From Rhodoferax fermentans (lineage in GTDB: Bacteria; Pseudomonadota; Gammaproteobacteria; Burkholderiales; Burkholderiaceae_C), in NCBI RefSeq assembly GCF_002017865.1, contig NZ_MTJN01000002.1:3100001-3164000 (forward strand): DNA of 64,000 nt. The letters are read 5' to 3'. Each line of letters starts with the position of its first letter. Within the stretch, counting starts at the first letter, position 1. A program made the position numbers and the translations under genes. The notes beneath the pieces were generated by a model, which did not search any database, was not told where the DNA came from, and saw only the letters and a list, made by a program, of their open reading frames with translations. Below, in pieces: positions 1 through 6,248 of this stretch.

Positions 1-603
1 CATCTGGGGCGGCGCAGTGTGTCTGACTTCCAGCGTGGTGTTCTGGCACTGCGCAAACGCGAGATCATTGCGGAGCGACGTGCACGCACCCAAGCCCCCG
101 CACCAGCAACGGCTGATGCGGATGACACCAGCAGCCCACCTTGGGATGACACAGGATCTGCACCGGAGCTCGCAACGGTGCCACCCCTGGCCAGCCGGGA
201 CGACATCGCCAAAGCGGCGCGCCTGAGCAGCAACCAGGTGGTATTGATCGAAAAAATCCGCAACCAAGCCACACCTGAGGTGGTGGCAGCACTGAAATCC
301 GGCGCCATCTCCCTCAATGCGGCGGCTGCCGTGGCTAGTTTGCCTGCGCAAGAACAGGTAGCGGCAGCGGTTGGCGGTGCCGATGAACTCAAACAGGCCG
401 CCAAACGCGTGCGCGAAGCCAAGCGCCCACCACGCGCGGTTTCTGCCGATGCAACGGATCAGTCAGAGGGAACAGCACATGACGCAATCCCAGGCGACGA
501 CGTGCCAGCGCTAAAAAAGCGCATCGCCCAGTTGGAGAAAGAAAACGATGCCTTGCGCAAGCAGGTGCTGAACCTGCTGGAAAAAAGCAGTCGCAGCGCT
601 TGA
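1..603 (+). CDS. ParB/KorB-like DNA-binding protein, 5' end cut by the window
   Basis: The frame is open to base 1 and reads LGRR before a possible GTG at 19. That short stretch fits the conserved segment of ParB-like plasmid and phage regulators, so the gene probably starts outside the window. A helix-turn-helix-like region follows (SRDDIAKAARLSSNQV, then GAISLNAAAAVASLP), then an acidic linker and a C-terminal coiled coil (LKKRIAQLEKENDALRKQV). Relatives bind DNA in plasmid partition or phage regulation. Whether this copy partitions anything is unknown. It is the only gene left of the dif site and points toward it. It may belong to a further mobile element outside the window. Confidence 0.6.
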   Translation, partial: HLGRRSVSDFQRGVLALRKREIIAERRARTQAPAPATADADDTSSPPWDDTGSAPELATVPPLASRDDIAKAARLSSNQVVLIEKIRNQATPEVVAALKSGAISLNAAAAVASLPAQEQVAAAVGGADELKQAAKRVREAKRPPRAVSADATDQSEGTAHDAIPGDDVPALKKRIAQLEKENDALRKQVLNLLEKSSRSA

Positions 604-709
604 TGGGTCGGAGCTCAGTCAGCTGGAAACACCTGGGACGGCTCAAGGGTTTGCGCCAAAGAGTCGCTGGCGAGCTTTGAACAGGGTGGCCAAGAGTTTG
701 TCTTCAGTC

Positions 710-743
710 AAAGCCTGCCGACAACCCTCGGCGGGCTTTGTTT
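710..743 (+). terminator. rho-independent terminator
   Basis: AAAGCCTGCCGA pairs with TCGGCGGGCTTT across a short loop and is followed by GTTTA. It ends the truncated ParB-like gene 107 bases upstream and lies 26 bases before the dif site. Confidence 0.65.
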
Positions 744-768
744 ACAAAATTAGAAGCACTCATTCATA

Positions 769-796
769 ACTTAACATAATGCACATCGTATCTACT
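769..796. other. probable chromosomal dif site (XerC/XerD recombination site)
   Basis: Read on the plus strand, ACTTAACATAAT (769-780) matches the inverted E. coli XerD arm at 11 of 12 positions from memory. The 6-base overlap GCACAT (781-786) and a 10-base XerC arm CGTATCTACT (787-796) follow. The XerC arm is far from the E. coli sequence, but the overlap plus XerC arm recurs identically at 2001-2016 and 3275-3290. Gene orientation switches here: rightward before it, almost all leftward after it, as at a terminus. The XerC arm at this junction now comes from the inserted element. Confidence 0.75.
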
Positions 797-834
797 ACGA
801 TGCCAAGAAGGTAGGCCCCCGTAACGCCCAGAAA

Positions 835-1293
835 ATGCGCGCCACGCTGGGGGAACGCTTCAAAATCCTGCTGCTCGATGCGGGTCTAACCCCCGAAGAC
901 GCCGGGAAAATCCTTCACGTCACACCCCGGGCCATCAGGTACTGGATTTCCGGCAAGGTGCTGGTGCCGTATGCGGCTTACAAGCTCATCCGCATCATGC
1001 GGCTTTTTGAGCTGCCGTGTGATGGCTGGGACGGCTGGCACATGCACTCCGGTCGGCTGTGGTCACCTGAGGGGTTCAGCTTCCAACCCCACGATGCCAA
1101 CTGGTGGCATCTGCTGGTGCGTCGGGCTGATGGCTTTGGTCGTCAGTACACGCGAGCCCAACAACTCAACATTGCTTTGCAGCGGCTCCAGGGGCCGGCT
1201 GACGTGTCGGGGACGCCGTCCGGGGTTGCGCTAGCGTCCCCGGGCGGGGGCGCCGCCACGTCACCGACCGCCGTAGGCGGGCGGGCGGCGTAG
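835..1293 (+). CDS. VC1465/XafT-family Xer recombination activation factor (element 1 copy)
   Basis: A 152-aa DUF3653-type protein. The N-terminal helix-turn-helix-like part is GLTPEDAGKILHVTPRAIRYWISG. The core has the family's tryptophan-rich pattern (GWDGWHMHSGRLWSPEGF, then WWHLLVRRADGF). The tail is low-complexity Gly/Ala. XafT of TLC-phi makes XerCD act at an attP lacking a XerD arm, and I infer the same role here. The frame stays open upstream through the attachment site (AHRIYYDAKKVGP) but meets TAA at 772 in the chromosomal XerD arm. The only ATG (835) has no Shine-Dalgarno. This integrated copy therefore seems to have lost its normal start and may be silent. Confidence 0.72.
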   Translation: MRATLGERFKILLLDAGLTPEDAGKILHVTPRAIRYWISGKVLVPYAAYKLIRIMRLFELPCDGWDGWHMHSGRLWSPEGFSFQPHDANWWHLLVRRADGFGRQYTRAQQLNIALQRLQGPADVSGTPSGVALASPGGGAATSPTAVGGRAA

Positions 1294-1412
1294 CCGACCG
1301 GCCTATATTTATCTATACAACACTTTGGCACACACACACACACCAGCGATTTAAGGCTTTGGCGCTATTTTAACGATAGCAAATCCTCAAACCCCTCTAA
1401 AAATTCCACAAT

Positions 1413-1640
1413 ATGAAAAACAAAAACCCCTCAAAACCCGTCACTCAGGACCTGCCTGATGTCGATGAAGACGATGGCTTCTTTGAAGTCGGGGATGCTG
1501 ACTTTGATGAACCTCGCCGCTTGCCAGACCCTGCCGGGTCGTCCCTGCTGCATCAGCTGATGGGCCGTTACGCCGTCCTGCAGGTCAAGCCTGTACCAAA
1601 ACGGGGCCGGGGTAGACCACGCAAGGTGGTCAAGCCATGA
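1413..1640 (+). CDS. small AT-hook protein (element 1)
   Basis: 75 aa, with an acidic N-terminal half (VDEDDGFFEVGDADFDEP) and a basic C-terminus holding the AT-hook KRGRGRPRK. The same hook ends the matching protein of element 2 (2661-2897), together with a shared LL..L..R segment before it. AT-hooks bind the minor groove of AT-rich DNA. A role in bending attachment or origin DNA, or in regulation, is possible but unproven. The stop overlaps the next start (ATGA at 1637-1640), so the two are probably coupled. No clear Shine-Dalgarno precedes the ATG. Confidence 0.6.
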   Translation: MKNKNPSKPVTQDLPDVDEDDGFFEVGDADFDEPRRLPDPAGSSLLHQLMGRYAVLQVKPVPKRGRGRPRKVVKP

Positions 1641-1840
1641 GCCGCCTCAACCGGATAGCCGCCGTCCTGGTGCGCTGGGTCTATCCAGCCGACCGCCCTA
1701 GCCTGCTGCCCTTCCCCGTACGCCATGCAGCCTCGAATACGGCCCTCTGGTGCCTCGTGAGGGTCTACTGGCTAGGGAGGTGGCTTGAAAGGGGTATCGG
1801 GGCGGTACGCCCTGATAAAAGCGAAGCGAAACGGTTTTGA
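1637..1840 (+). CDS. small hypothetical protein of element 1
   Basis: 67 aa, starting inside the stop of the AT-hook gene (ATGA). I do not recognise the family. The C-terminal piece RGIGAVRPDK matches RGIGVVDPDK at the same place in element 2, after which a one-base length difference (AAAA versus AAA) shifts the frame. The DNA of this stretch forms a hairpin (1796-1816) whose stem is kept by paired changes in element 2, so part of the constraint may be on nucleic acid rather than protein. Confidence 0.4.
   Translation: MSRLNRIAAVLVRWVYPADRPSLLPFPVRHAASNTALWCLVRVYWLGRWLERGIGAVRPDKSEAKRF
1796..1816 (+). other. hairpin H1 of element 1
   Basis: ATCGGGGCG pairs with CGCCCTGAT around a GTA loop (9 pairs, one G-T). 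In element 2 (3074-3094) two inner pairs are swapped for different pairs, with the same loop and flanks. See the findings on covariation. Confidence 0.6.
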
Positions 1841-1860
1841 AGGGGGTAACGAATGCTGAA

Positions 1861-1909
1861 ACAAATCTTTCGAAGAAAGTTTGTCCAAGACGCGGGTGTT
1901 ATGTGGACA
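1861..1909 (+). other. hairpins H2 and H3 of element 1 right end
   Basis: H2 (1861-1884): ACAAA-T-CTTTC, loop GAA, GAAAG-TTTGT. H3: TGTCCA (1882-1887) with TGGACA (1904-1909). The H2 right arm shares three bases with the H3 left arm, so the two cannot form fully together. Both recur in element 2, H2 with compensatory changes. Possible roles are a single-strand replication origin, a packaging signal or an operator. Confidence 0.55.
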
Positions 1910-1987
1910 ACTCACGGGACAGTATCTCGTCGCCCTGAAAAACAGTATCTGTTTATACTCAAATGAAAGGATTTCCGTGAATATCTC
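1885..1987 (+). repeat. conserved right-end block, copy 1
   Basis: 103 bases aligned without gaps to 3159-3261, with about 7 differences by eye and one perfectly matching run of roughly 50 bases. This non-coding block is better conserved than the protein genes of the two elements. It ends just before the attachment site and contains the promoter, the Shine-Dalgarno and the GTG start. Confidence 0.8.
1954..1971 (+). promoter_or_regulatory. -10 box TATACT and Shine-Dalgarno AAAGGA for the Xer-factor GTG start
   Basis: TATACT at 1954-1959 with no convincing -35. AAAGGA at 1966-1971 lies five bases before GTG 1977. The same arrangement is at 3228-3245. It drives a reading frame that crosses the attachment site. 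Confidence 0.45.
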
Positions 1988-2549
1988 TCAAACAGAACAT
2001 GCACATCGTATCTACTACGATGCCAAGAATGTAGGCCCCAAGCGCGCCAAACAAATGCGCGCCACGCTGGGTGAGCGCTTCAAAATCCTGCTGGCTGATG
2101 CTGGCCTGACACCTGAGCAAGCCGGGAAAGAATTGCACGTCACACCCAGGACGATCAGGTACTGGATTTCCGGCAAGGTGCTGGTGCCATACGCCGCCTT
2201 CCGGCTGATCCGCATCCTGCGCATGTACGAGCTGCCGCAGCCCGGCTGGGACGGATGGCGCATGCACTCCGGTTGGCTGTGGTCGCCTGAGGGCTTCAGC
2301 TTCAAGCCTGATGACGCCAATTGGTGGTACCTGCTGGTGCGCCGGGCTGAAGGTTTCACGCGCCAATACAACCGAGCCAATGAGCTTCAACGCGCCCTCC
2401 AGCGTGGCGCGGATGGCGTGGTGGCGCAGCCGGTTGCGACCAGCAACGCGGACGCGGCCGGCTGCGCCGCCACGTCACCGACCGCCGCAGGCGGGCGGGC
2501 GGCGCAGCCGCCCCGCCTAGATTTATCTTTAGAACACTTTGGCACATAA
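1977..2549 (+). CDS. VC1465/XafT-family Xer activation factor, full-length, start supplied across the attachment site
   Basis: 190 aa if started at GTG 1977, which has a good Shine-Dalgarno (AAAGGA, five-base spacing). The first codons come from the right end of element 1, the frame crosses the Xer site (read as AHRIYY), and the body comes from element 2. From MRATLGERFK on it is roughly 78 percent identical by eye to the element 1 copy: helix-turn-helix-like GLTPEQAGKELHVTPRTIRYW, then GWDGWRMHSGWLWSPEGF and WWYLLVRRAEGF. An internal ATG at 2055 is possible but has no Shine-Dalgarno. The family (XafT) activates XerCD at attP sites lacking a XerD arm. This is the only copy here that can be translated normally. 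Confidence 0.72.
   Translation: MNISQTEHAHRIYYDAKNVGPKRAKQMRATLGERFKILLADAGLTPEQAGKELHVTPRTIRYWISGKVLVPYAAFRLIRILRMYELPQPGWDGWRMHSGWLWSPEGFSFKPDDANWWYLLVRRAEGFTRQYNRANELQRALQRGADGVVAQPVATSNADAAGCAATSPTAAGGRAAQPPRLDLSLEHFGT
1989..2016. other. Xer attachment site 2, XerD arm absent
   Basis: Overlap GCACAT (2001-2006) and XerC arm CGTATCTACT (2007-2016) are identical to dif. The XerD position reads CAAACAGAACAT, which does not resemble a XerD arm. It is the junction between elements 1 and 2 and should equal the attP of a circle. Confidence 0.7.
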
Positions 2550-2660
2550 ATAAAACGCAGAGGCCCTGATCGTGGCCTTCTCCATTGGGAAAACCGCCAT
2601 CAGGTCAACTTCAAAAAGCATAGCAAGTCACCTCAAAAAACATAGCAAGGATTCCACATC

Positions 2661-2897
2661 ATGAAACTAATCAGAGTCAGGACCCTCCCCCATGGCACCC
2701 TCGGGGGGTCGTCACCTCTCCAAACTATCCGTCTTGAGAAGGACGCATCTGGAGAGTTTGTGGCCAGTCGTGCCCCAACGCTGCTTGAAAAGCTGCTCGC
2801 TCGGCCAGCTGGCCAGACCCTCCCCGCGCCAAAACGGGGCAGGGGCAGGCCACGCAAAACCGACCTAGCGGGTTCTGTAAAGGCGGGCAAGCAATGA
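2661..2897 (+). CDS. small AT-hook protein (element 2)
   Basis: 78 aa, ending in the AT-hook KRGRGRPRK plus a short basic tail. The segment APTLLEKLLARPAG matches the equivalent region of the element 1 protein, while the N-termini differ. AAGGA lies about ten bases before the ATG, unlike in element 1. Upstream, a motif of the form TCAAAAA..CATAGCAAG occurs twice in tandem (about 2609-2647). Its stop overlaps the next ORF by ATGA. The DNA target is unknown. Confidence 0.62.
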   Translation: MKLIRVRTLPHGTLGGSSPLQTIRLEKDASGEFVASRAPTLLEKLLARPAGQTLPAPKRGRGRPRKTDLAGSVKAGKQ

Positions 2898-3133
2898 GCG
2901 CCCTCCTTCGGGCCGTCGATGTCCTCAATGATCGACTGATTGCAGCTGCGTCCATTGGTGACGCCTTTGACCTCGCAGGCGGCGAAACACCTCCGGCATG
3001 GGTGCATGTCTATCAAAGCCAAGTAGAGGCCATCAGAGAGGCTTCTGAGTCCCTGGAAACCCTGGTACGGGGTATCGGGGTCGTAGACCCTGATAAAGCG
3101 AAGCGTAGCGGTATTGAGGGGGTGGAACTGTGA
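2894..3133 (+). CDS. small hypothetical protein of element 2
   Basis: 79 aa, mostly helical by eye (VHVYQSQVEAIREASESLETLV), starting within the stop of the AT-hook gene. It shares position and the RGIG.V.PDK segment with the element 1 ORF but is otherwise different, so the slot may hold variable cargo. I do not recognise the family. Hairpin H1 of element 2 is inside its 3' end. Confidence 0.45.
   Translation: MSALLRAVDVLNDRLIAAASIGDAFDLAGGETPPAWVHVYQSQVEAIREASESLETLVRGIGVVDPDKAKRSGIEGVEL
3074..3094 (+). other. hairpin H1 of element 2
   Basis: ATCGGGGTC pairs with GACCCTGAT around a GTA loop. Relative to element 1, C-G became T-A and G-C became C-G in the stem. Confidence 0.6.
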
Positions 3134-3134
3134 A

Positions 3135-3183
3135 ACAAATCTCACGCAGTGAGTTTGTCCATGGCGCGGGTGTTATGTGGACA
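3135..3183 (+). other. hairpins H2 and H3 of element 2 right end
   Basis: H2 (3135-3158): ACAAA-T-CTCAC, loop GCA, GTGAG-TTTGT; two stem pairs differ from element 1 but stay paired. H3: TGTCCA (3156-3161) with TGGACA (3178-3183), identical to element 1. Confidence 0.55.
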
Positions 3184-3261
3184 ACTCACGGGACAGTATC
3201 TCGTCGCCCTGAAAAACAATTTCTCTATATACTCAATTGAAAGGATTTCCGTGAATATCTC
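3159..3261 (+). repeat. conserved right-end block, copy 2
   Basis: Partner of 1885-1987. It holds TATACT (3228-3233), AAAGGA (3240-3245) and GTG (3251). Here the GTG frame reads through the attachment site and stops at TAG 3290-3292, the last two bases of which are chromosomal, giving a 13-codon stub that starts like the Xer-factor gene. Confidence 0.75.
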
Positions 3262-3262
3262 G

Positions 3263-3290
3263 AAAACTCCCTGTGCACATCGTATCTACT
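3263..3290. other. Xer attachment site 3 (right border), XerD arm absent
   Basis: Overlap GCACAT (3275-3280) and XerC arm CGTATCTACT (3281-3290) are identical to dif. The XerD position reads AAAACTCCCTGT. Chromosomal sequence follows. Confidence 0.7.
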
Positions 3291-3339
3291 AGAAGGTAAG
3301 AAAAGCTAACCCCGATATCAGGCGCAAGACCTGCGGCAA

Positions 3340-4020
3340 TCACCAGGTTCCCTTGGATTGACTGCGGCGCACGAAGTTTGAGAGCAACTGTGCCGAATCT
3401 GTGCGGTTGGCCTGGGTGGCGAAGTCCAGTGCGCTCAAGCCAAGCTCGTTGACCAATGACGGGTCTGCGCCAGCCTCCAGCAGCAACTTGACGGCCTCCG
3501 GCGTGCCGTAACGTGCGGCCATCATCAGCGGTGTGCTGCCATTGGGTGAGCCTGCATCGATGTATGCGTTTTCTTCAAGCAACAGGTTCATCACCTCCAG
3601 ATGCCCATGGGTGGCGGCGTAATGCAAGGGTGTCCAGCCGGTTTTGTTGACGTCGGCATCCTTCTCGATCAGCATCCGGCACATCCGCACATCGCCTGCC
3701 AGGGCTGCGAGCATCAGCGGGCTCTCGTCGGCGGCATTGCGCACTTCGACCTTGGTGCTGGGCCAACGGATCAGCGCCTCGGCCACCTTCAATGACTCCG
3801 CCTGGATGGCCAGAATCAGGCCAGGCTGACCTTTGGGGTCTACTGTGTTGGGGTCGAACCCTCTTTGCAGCAAGGCCGTGATGGTCCCCACGTCGTTTTG
3901 CCTGACGGCGGTAAAAAAGTCGTCGTAAGAACCAGCTTGAACTGATGAAAATCCAATAAAAACAATTAAATAAAAGATGTTTCTAAAGCAATTTCTGATG
4001 TTTGAAATGTGGGTATTCAT
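3340..4020 (-). CDS. secreted ankyrin-repeat protein
   Basis: 226 aa with an N-terminal hydrophobic segment (NIFYLIVFIGFSSVQAG) that looks like a signal peptide, then about five ankyrin repeats. Clear ones are GWTPLHYAATHGHLEVMNLLLEE and GSTPLMMAARYGTPEAVKLLLEAGADP. Ankyrin repeats bind other proteins, and the partner is unknown. The ATG overlaps the tatD stop by four bases, so it is the last gene of the mltG-tmk-holB-pilZ-tatD operon and the first chromosomal gene right of the satellite array. Confidence 0.85.
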   Translation of the reverse strand: MNTHISNIRNCFRNIFYLIVFIGFSSVQAGSYDDFFTAVRQNDVGTITALLQRGFDPNTVDPKGQPGLILAIQAESLKVAEALIRWPSTKVEVRNAADESPLMLAALAGDVRMCRMLIEKDADVNKTGWTPLHYAATHGHLEVMNLLLEENAYIDAGSPNGSTPLMMAARYGTPEAVKLLLEAGADPSLVNELGLSALDFATQANRTDSAQLLSNFVRRSQSKGTW

Positions 4021-4814
4021 GTCGTTATCACCCCGTTAAAGAGTTGCTCGAAGTTCCGGCTGGTCAGTCTGGCGATCTCGTCCGTGGTGACACCACACAC
4101 CTGTGCCAGCTGCTGCGCCACATACGGCACATAAGACGGGTTGTTGGTTTTACCGCGGTACGGCACGGGGGCCAGATAGGGGCTGTCGGTCTCGATCAAC
4201 AAACGGTCCAGTGGCACCTTGGCTGCCACGTCACGGATGCTCTGGGCACTCTTGAACGTCAGGATGCCTGAAAACGAGATGTAAAAACCCAGGTCGAGCG
4301 CCGCCTTGGCCACGACCCAGTCCTCGGTAAAACAGTGAAACACACCACCGGCACAGCCCGCCGAGCCGTCTTCGCCCTCCTCTCGCAGGATGGCCAGCGT
4401 GTCATCGGAGGAGCTGCGTGTGTGGATGACCAGGGGTTTGTGCAACTGGCGAGCGGCGCAGATGTGCAGACGAAAGCGTTCACGTTGCCAGTGCATGTCG
4501 GCCAGCGTGCGACCGTTCAGTCGGTAGTAGTCCAGCCCGGTTTCCCCGATACCCACCACGCGCGGCAAGCTGCCCAAGCGGATCAGGTCGTCCAGAGAGG
4601 GCTCCTGAACACCTTCGTTGTCCGGATGCACACCCACGGTTGCCCATAGGTTTTTGTGTTGCAGCGCCAGTTGGTGCAAGTTCGCAAACTCTTCGAGTGT
4701 GGTGCTGATACACAGCGCCCGCGTCACCTGGGCCTGTGACATGGCGTCCAAGATGGCGGGCAGGTTCGACACCAGCTCGGGGAAATTCAAATGGCAATGG
4801 GAATCCGTGAACAT
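4017..4814 (-). CDS. tatD: TatD-family metal-dependent deoxyribonuclease (YcfH type)
   Basis: 265 aa, the usual length. The metal-binding start motif is DSHCHLNF (residues 4-11), followed by GIGETGLDYYR, HTRSSSDDT and the late ETDSPYLAP motif. TatD enzymes are cytosolic TIM-barrel hydrolases acting as 3'-5' DNases, with proposed roles in DNA repair or fragmentation. The neighbourhood (holB and tmk upstream) matches the E. coli mltG-tmk-holB-ycfH order, which favours the YcfH branch over TatD of the Tat operon. Confidence 0.9.
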   Translation of the reverse strand: MFTDSHCHLNFPELVSNLPAILDAMSQAQVTRALCISTTLEEFANLHQLALQHKNLWATVGVHPDNEGVQEPSLDDLIRLGSLPRVVGIGETGLDYYRLNGRTLADMHWQRERFRLHICAARQLHKPLVIHTRSSSDDTLAILREEGEDGSAGCAGGVFHCFTEDWVVAKAALDLGFYISFSGILTFKSAQSIRDVAAKVPLDRLLIETDSPYLAPVPYRGKTNNPSYVPYVAQQLAQVCGVTTDEIARLTSRNFEQLFNGVITT

Positions 4815-4866
4815 GCGTCTGTCAATCGGTCAAGGTGGGATCTGCCCGCAATGTGGGGCAGACAGC

Positions 4867-5238
4867 TCAGATGGTTTGTGTCTGGCGGTCAGAGGCCAGT
4901 TGCGCGCCCAAAATCTCTTCGATCTTGAGCTTGAGGGCTTGTGCGTTGTCGTCTTTGGGAAAGCGGACACCCACGCCCTGGGTGCGGTTGTAAGCCGCCT
5001 TGGCCGGTGTCACCCAGGCGACTTTGCCAGCAATCGGGTAACGCTGGGGTTCGTCAGGCAGGGAAATCAGCACATACACCGCGTCGCCCAACACATAGTC
5101 GCGGGTGGTGGGAATGAACATGCCGCCCTCGGTGAACAGTGGAATGTAGGCTGCATACAGCGCAGACTTTTCCTTGATGGCCAGCTGGATCACACTGGGA
5201 CGTGGTGTGCCCGGGGCATGGGTGGTGGTGGCGTTCAT
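4867..5238 (-). CDS. pilZ: PilZ-domain protein, type IV pilus associated
   Basis: 123 aa single-domain PilZ-like protein. The start overlaps the holB stop by four bases (ATGA), the same linkage as the classic pilZ between holB and tatD in Pseudomonas and many betaproteobacteria. PilZ itself is needed for type IV pilus assembly and works with the assembly ATPase. The RxxxR c-di-GMP-binding motif is not evident, as is usual for this orthologue, so it may not bind c-di-GMP. Confidence 0.85.
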   Translation of the reverse strand: MNATTTHAPGTPRPSVIQLAIKEKSALYAAYIPLFTEGGMFIPTTRDYVLGDAVYVLISLPDEPQRYPIAGKVAWVTPAKAAYNRTQGVGVRFPKDDNAQALKLKIEEILGAQLASDRQTQTI

Positions 5239-6248
5239 GGTTTGGAGTTTAGAGCCAATTGCGCCTGGCTGACCAGTGCTTCCAACATCAGCCCGGGGTT
5301 AAACGGATGCTCCACCGTGCGGCGCGTTTGTGCCAGCGACTTGGCCCAGTCGCTCAGGCTGTGCCAGGAACCCGGTGTGGGCAGGTCAGCCACCTCAAAA
5401 TAACGTGGCTGGGCACCACTTTTGAGCGCCAGCAGGTCGTGGCACAACTTGTGCAGCGCATCAACCGTCTGCGCTGGCGTCCAGTCCTTGAACACCGCCA
5501 CCTCGCCGCGCAACACCGCTTTGGGCAGCAGTCGCCAGCGATCACTCACCGGCGCCATCAACAAGGCGTCGGTCGGTCGGCCACCCGAGGCTCGCAACAT
5601 CACGGCGGCCTGGGGTGCAGGCACACCTTGGGCCTGCAGCCAGCGCAGGGCGGTGTCGTGATCGGGCCAGACCATGGTGTGGCCCAGGCAGCGGCTGCGG
5701 ATGGTGGGCAACAGCAAGTGGGCAGCGTCGGTGGCCAGCACAAATTTCACATCCCCGACAGGCTCCTCCAAGGTCTTGAGCAAGGCGTTGGCGGTGAACA
5801 CGTTCATGCGTTCGGCCGGAAACACCAGCACCGCCTTGCCCCGGCCACGCGCGCTGGTGCGTTGTGCAAACTCCACCGCGTCGCGCATGGCCTCCACGCG
5901 GATCTCCTTGCTGGGCTTGCGTTTTTTGCTGTCAATCTCGGACTGTGCTTTTTCTCCCAGGGGCCAGCCCATGTCCAGCAGCACGGTCTCAGGGCACAAC
6001 ACACAGAGGTCGGCATGGGCGTGCACATTGATGGCGTGGCAGCTGGCGCAGACGCCACAGGCACCAGCTGGCCCGGCTTGGTCACACAGCCAGGCACGCA
6101 CCAGGGCCATCGCCAGCTCGTACTGGCCCAGGCCCGAAGGACCGGCCAGCAGCCAGGCGTGGCCACGCTGTGTCAGCAGGCTGTGCAACTGGGCCGTGAT
6201 CCAGGGTGCCACGGTCTGACTGGGTGTTGTCTGGTCTGCAGACGTCAT
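5235..6248 (-). CDS. holB: DNA polymerase III delta' subunit
   Basis: 337 aa. Delta' of the clamp loader. The P-loop position reads GPSGLGQYE without the lysine, as expected because delta' does not hydrolyse ATP. Zinc-binding cysteines lie in [16 protein letters not shown] (about residues 55-70). The sensor-region motif TIRSRC is present, with a helical collar domain at the C-terminus. It starts inside the tmk stop (overlap at 6245-6248), so translation is probably coupled. Confidence 0.92.
   Translation of the reverse strand: MTSADQTTPSQTVAPWITAQLHSLLTQRGHAWLLAGPSGLGQYELAMALVRAWLCDQAGPAGACGVCASCHAINVHAHADLCVLCPETVLLDMGWPLGEKAQSEIDSKKRKPSKEIRVEAMRDAVEFAQRTSARGRGKAVLVFPAERMNVFTANALLKTLEEPVGDVKFVLATDAAHLLLPTIRSRCLGHTMVWPDHDTALRWLQAQGVPAPQAAVMLRASGGRPTDALLMAPVSDRWRLLPKAVLRGEVAVFKDWTPAQTVDALHKLCHDLLALKSGAQPRYFEVADLPTPGSWHSLSDWAKSLAQTRRTVEHPFNPGLMLEALVSQAQLALNSKP

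Larger units (their letters stand above)
781..2000 (+). mobile_element. minimal Xer-exploiting element 1 (IMEX/satellite-like)
   Basis: A unit of 1220 bases between two copies of the Xer overlap plus XerC arm. Its order is attachment half-site, XafT-like gene, AT-hook gene, small overlapping ORF, hairpin block, promoter with Shine-Dalgarno and GTG, next attachment site. It has no integrase, replication initiator or coat gene, so it must rely on host XerCD and probably on a helper phage. The layout resembles TLC-phi of Vibrio cholerae, whose attP has a XerC arm but no good XerD arm and which encodes XafT. It is only about a quarter of TLC-phi's size as I remember it. It lies next to the XerD arm, so it would be the later arrival. 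Confidence 0.7.
2001..3274 (+). mobile_element. minimal Xer-exploiting element 2 (IMEX/satellite-like)
   Basis: A unit of 1274 bases with the same layout as element 1: attachment half-site, XafT-like gene body, AT-hook gene, small ORF overlapped by ATGA, hairpins H1 to H3, promoter, GTG start, attachment site. Its sequence differs clearly from element 1 in the genes, so the pair reflects two arrivals of related elements rather than a recent duplication. The right border is 3275-3290, after which chromosomal sequence (AGAAGGTAAG) begins. Confidence 0.7.

Noticed and set aside
1941..1966. LexA-like box before the Xer-factor start (CTGTTTATACTC)
   Set aside because: The left half resembles a LexA half-site, but the right half (AAAT) does not give CTG-N10-CAG, and the second copy (CTCTATATACTC) fits even less. 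Treated as a -10 region.
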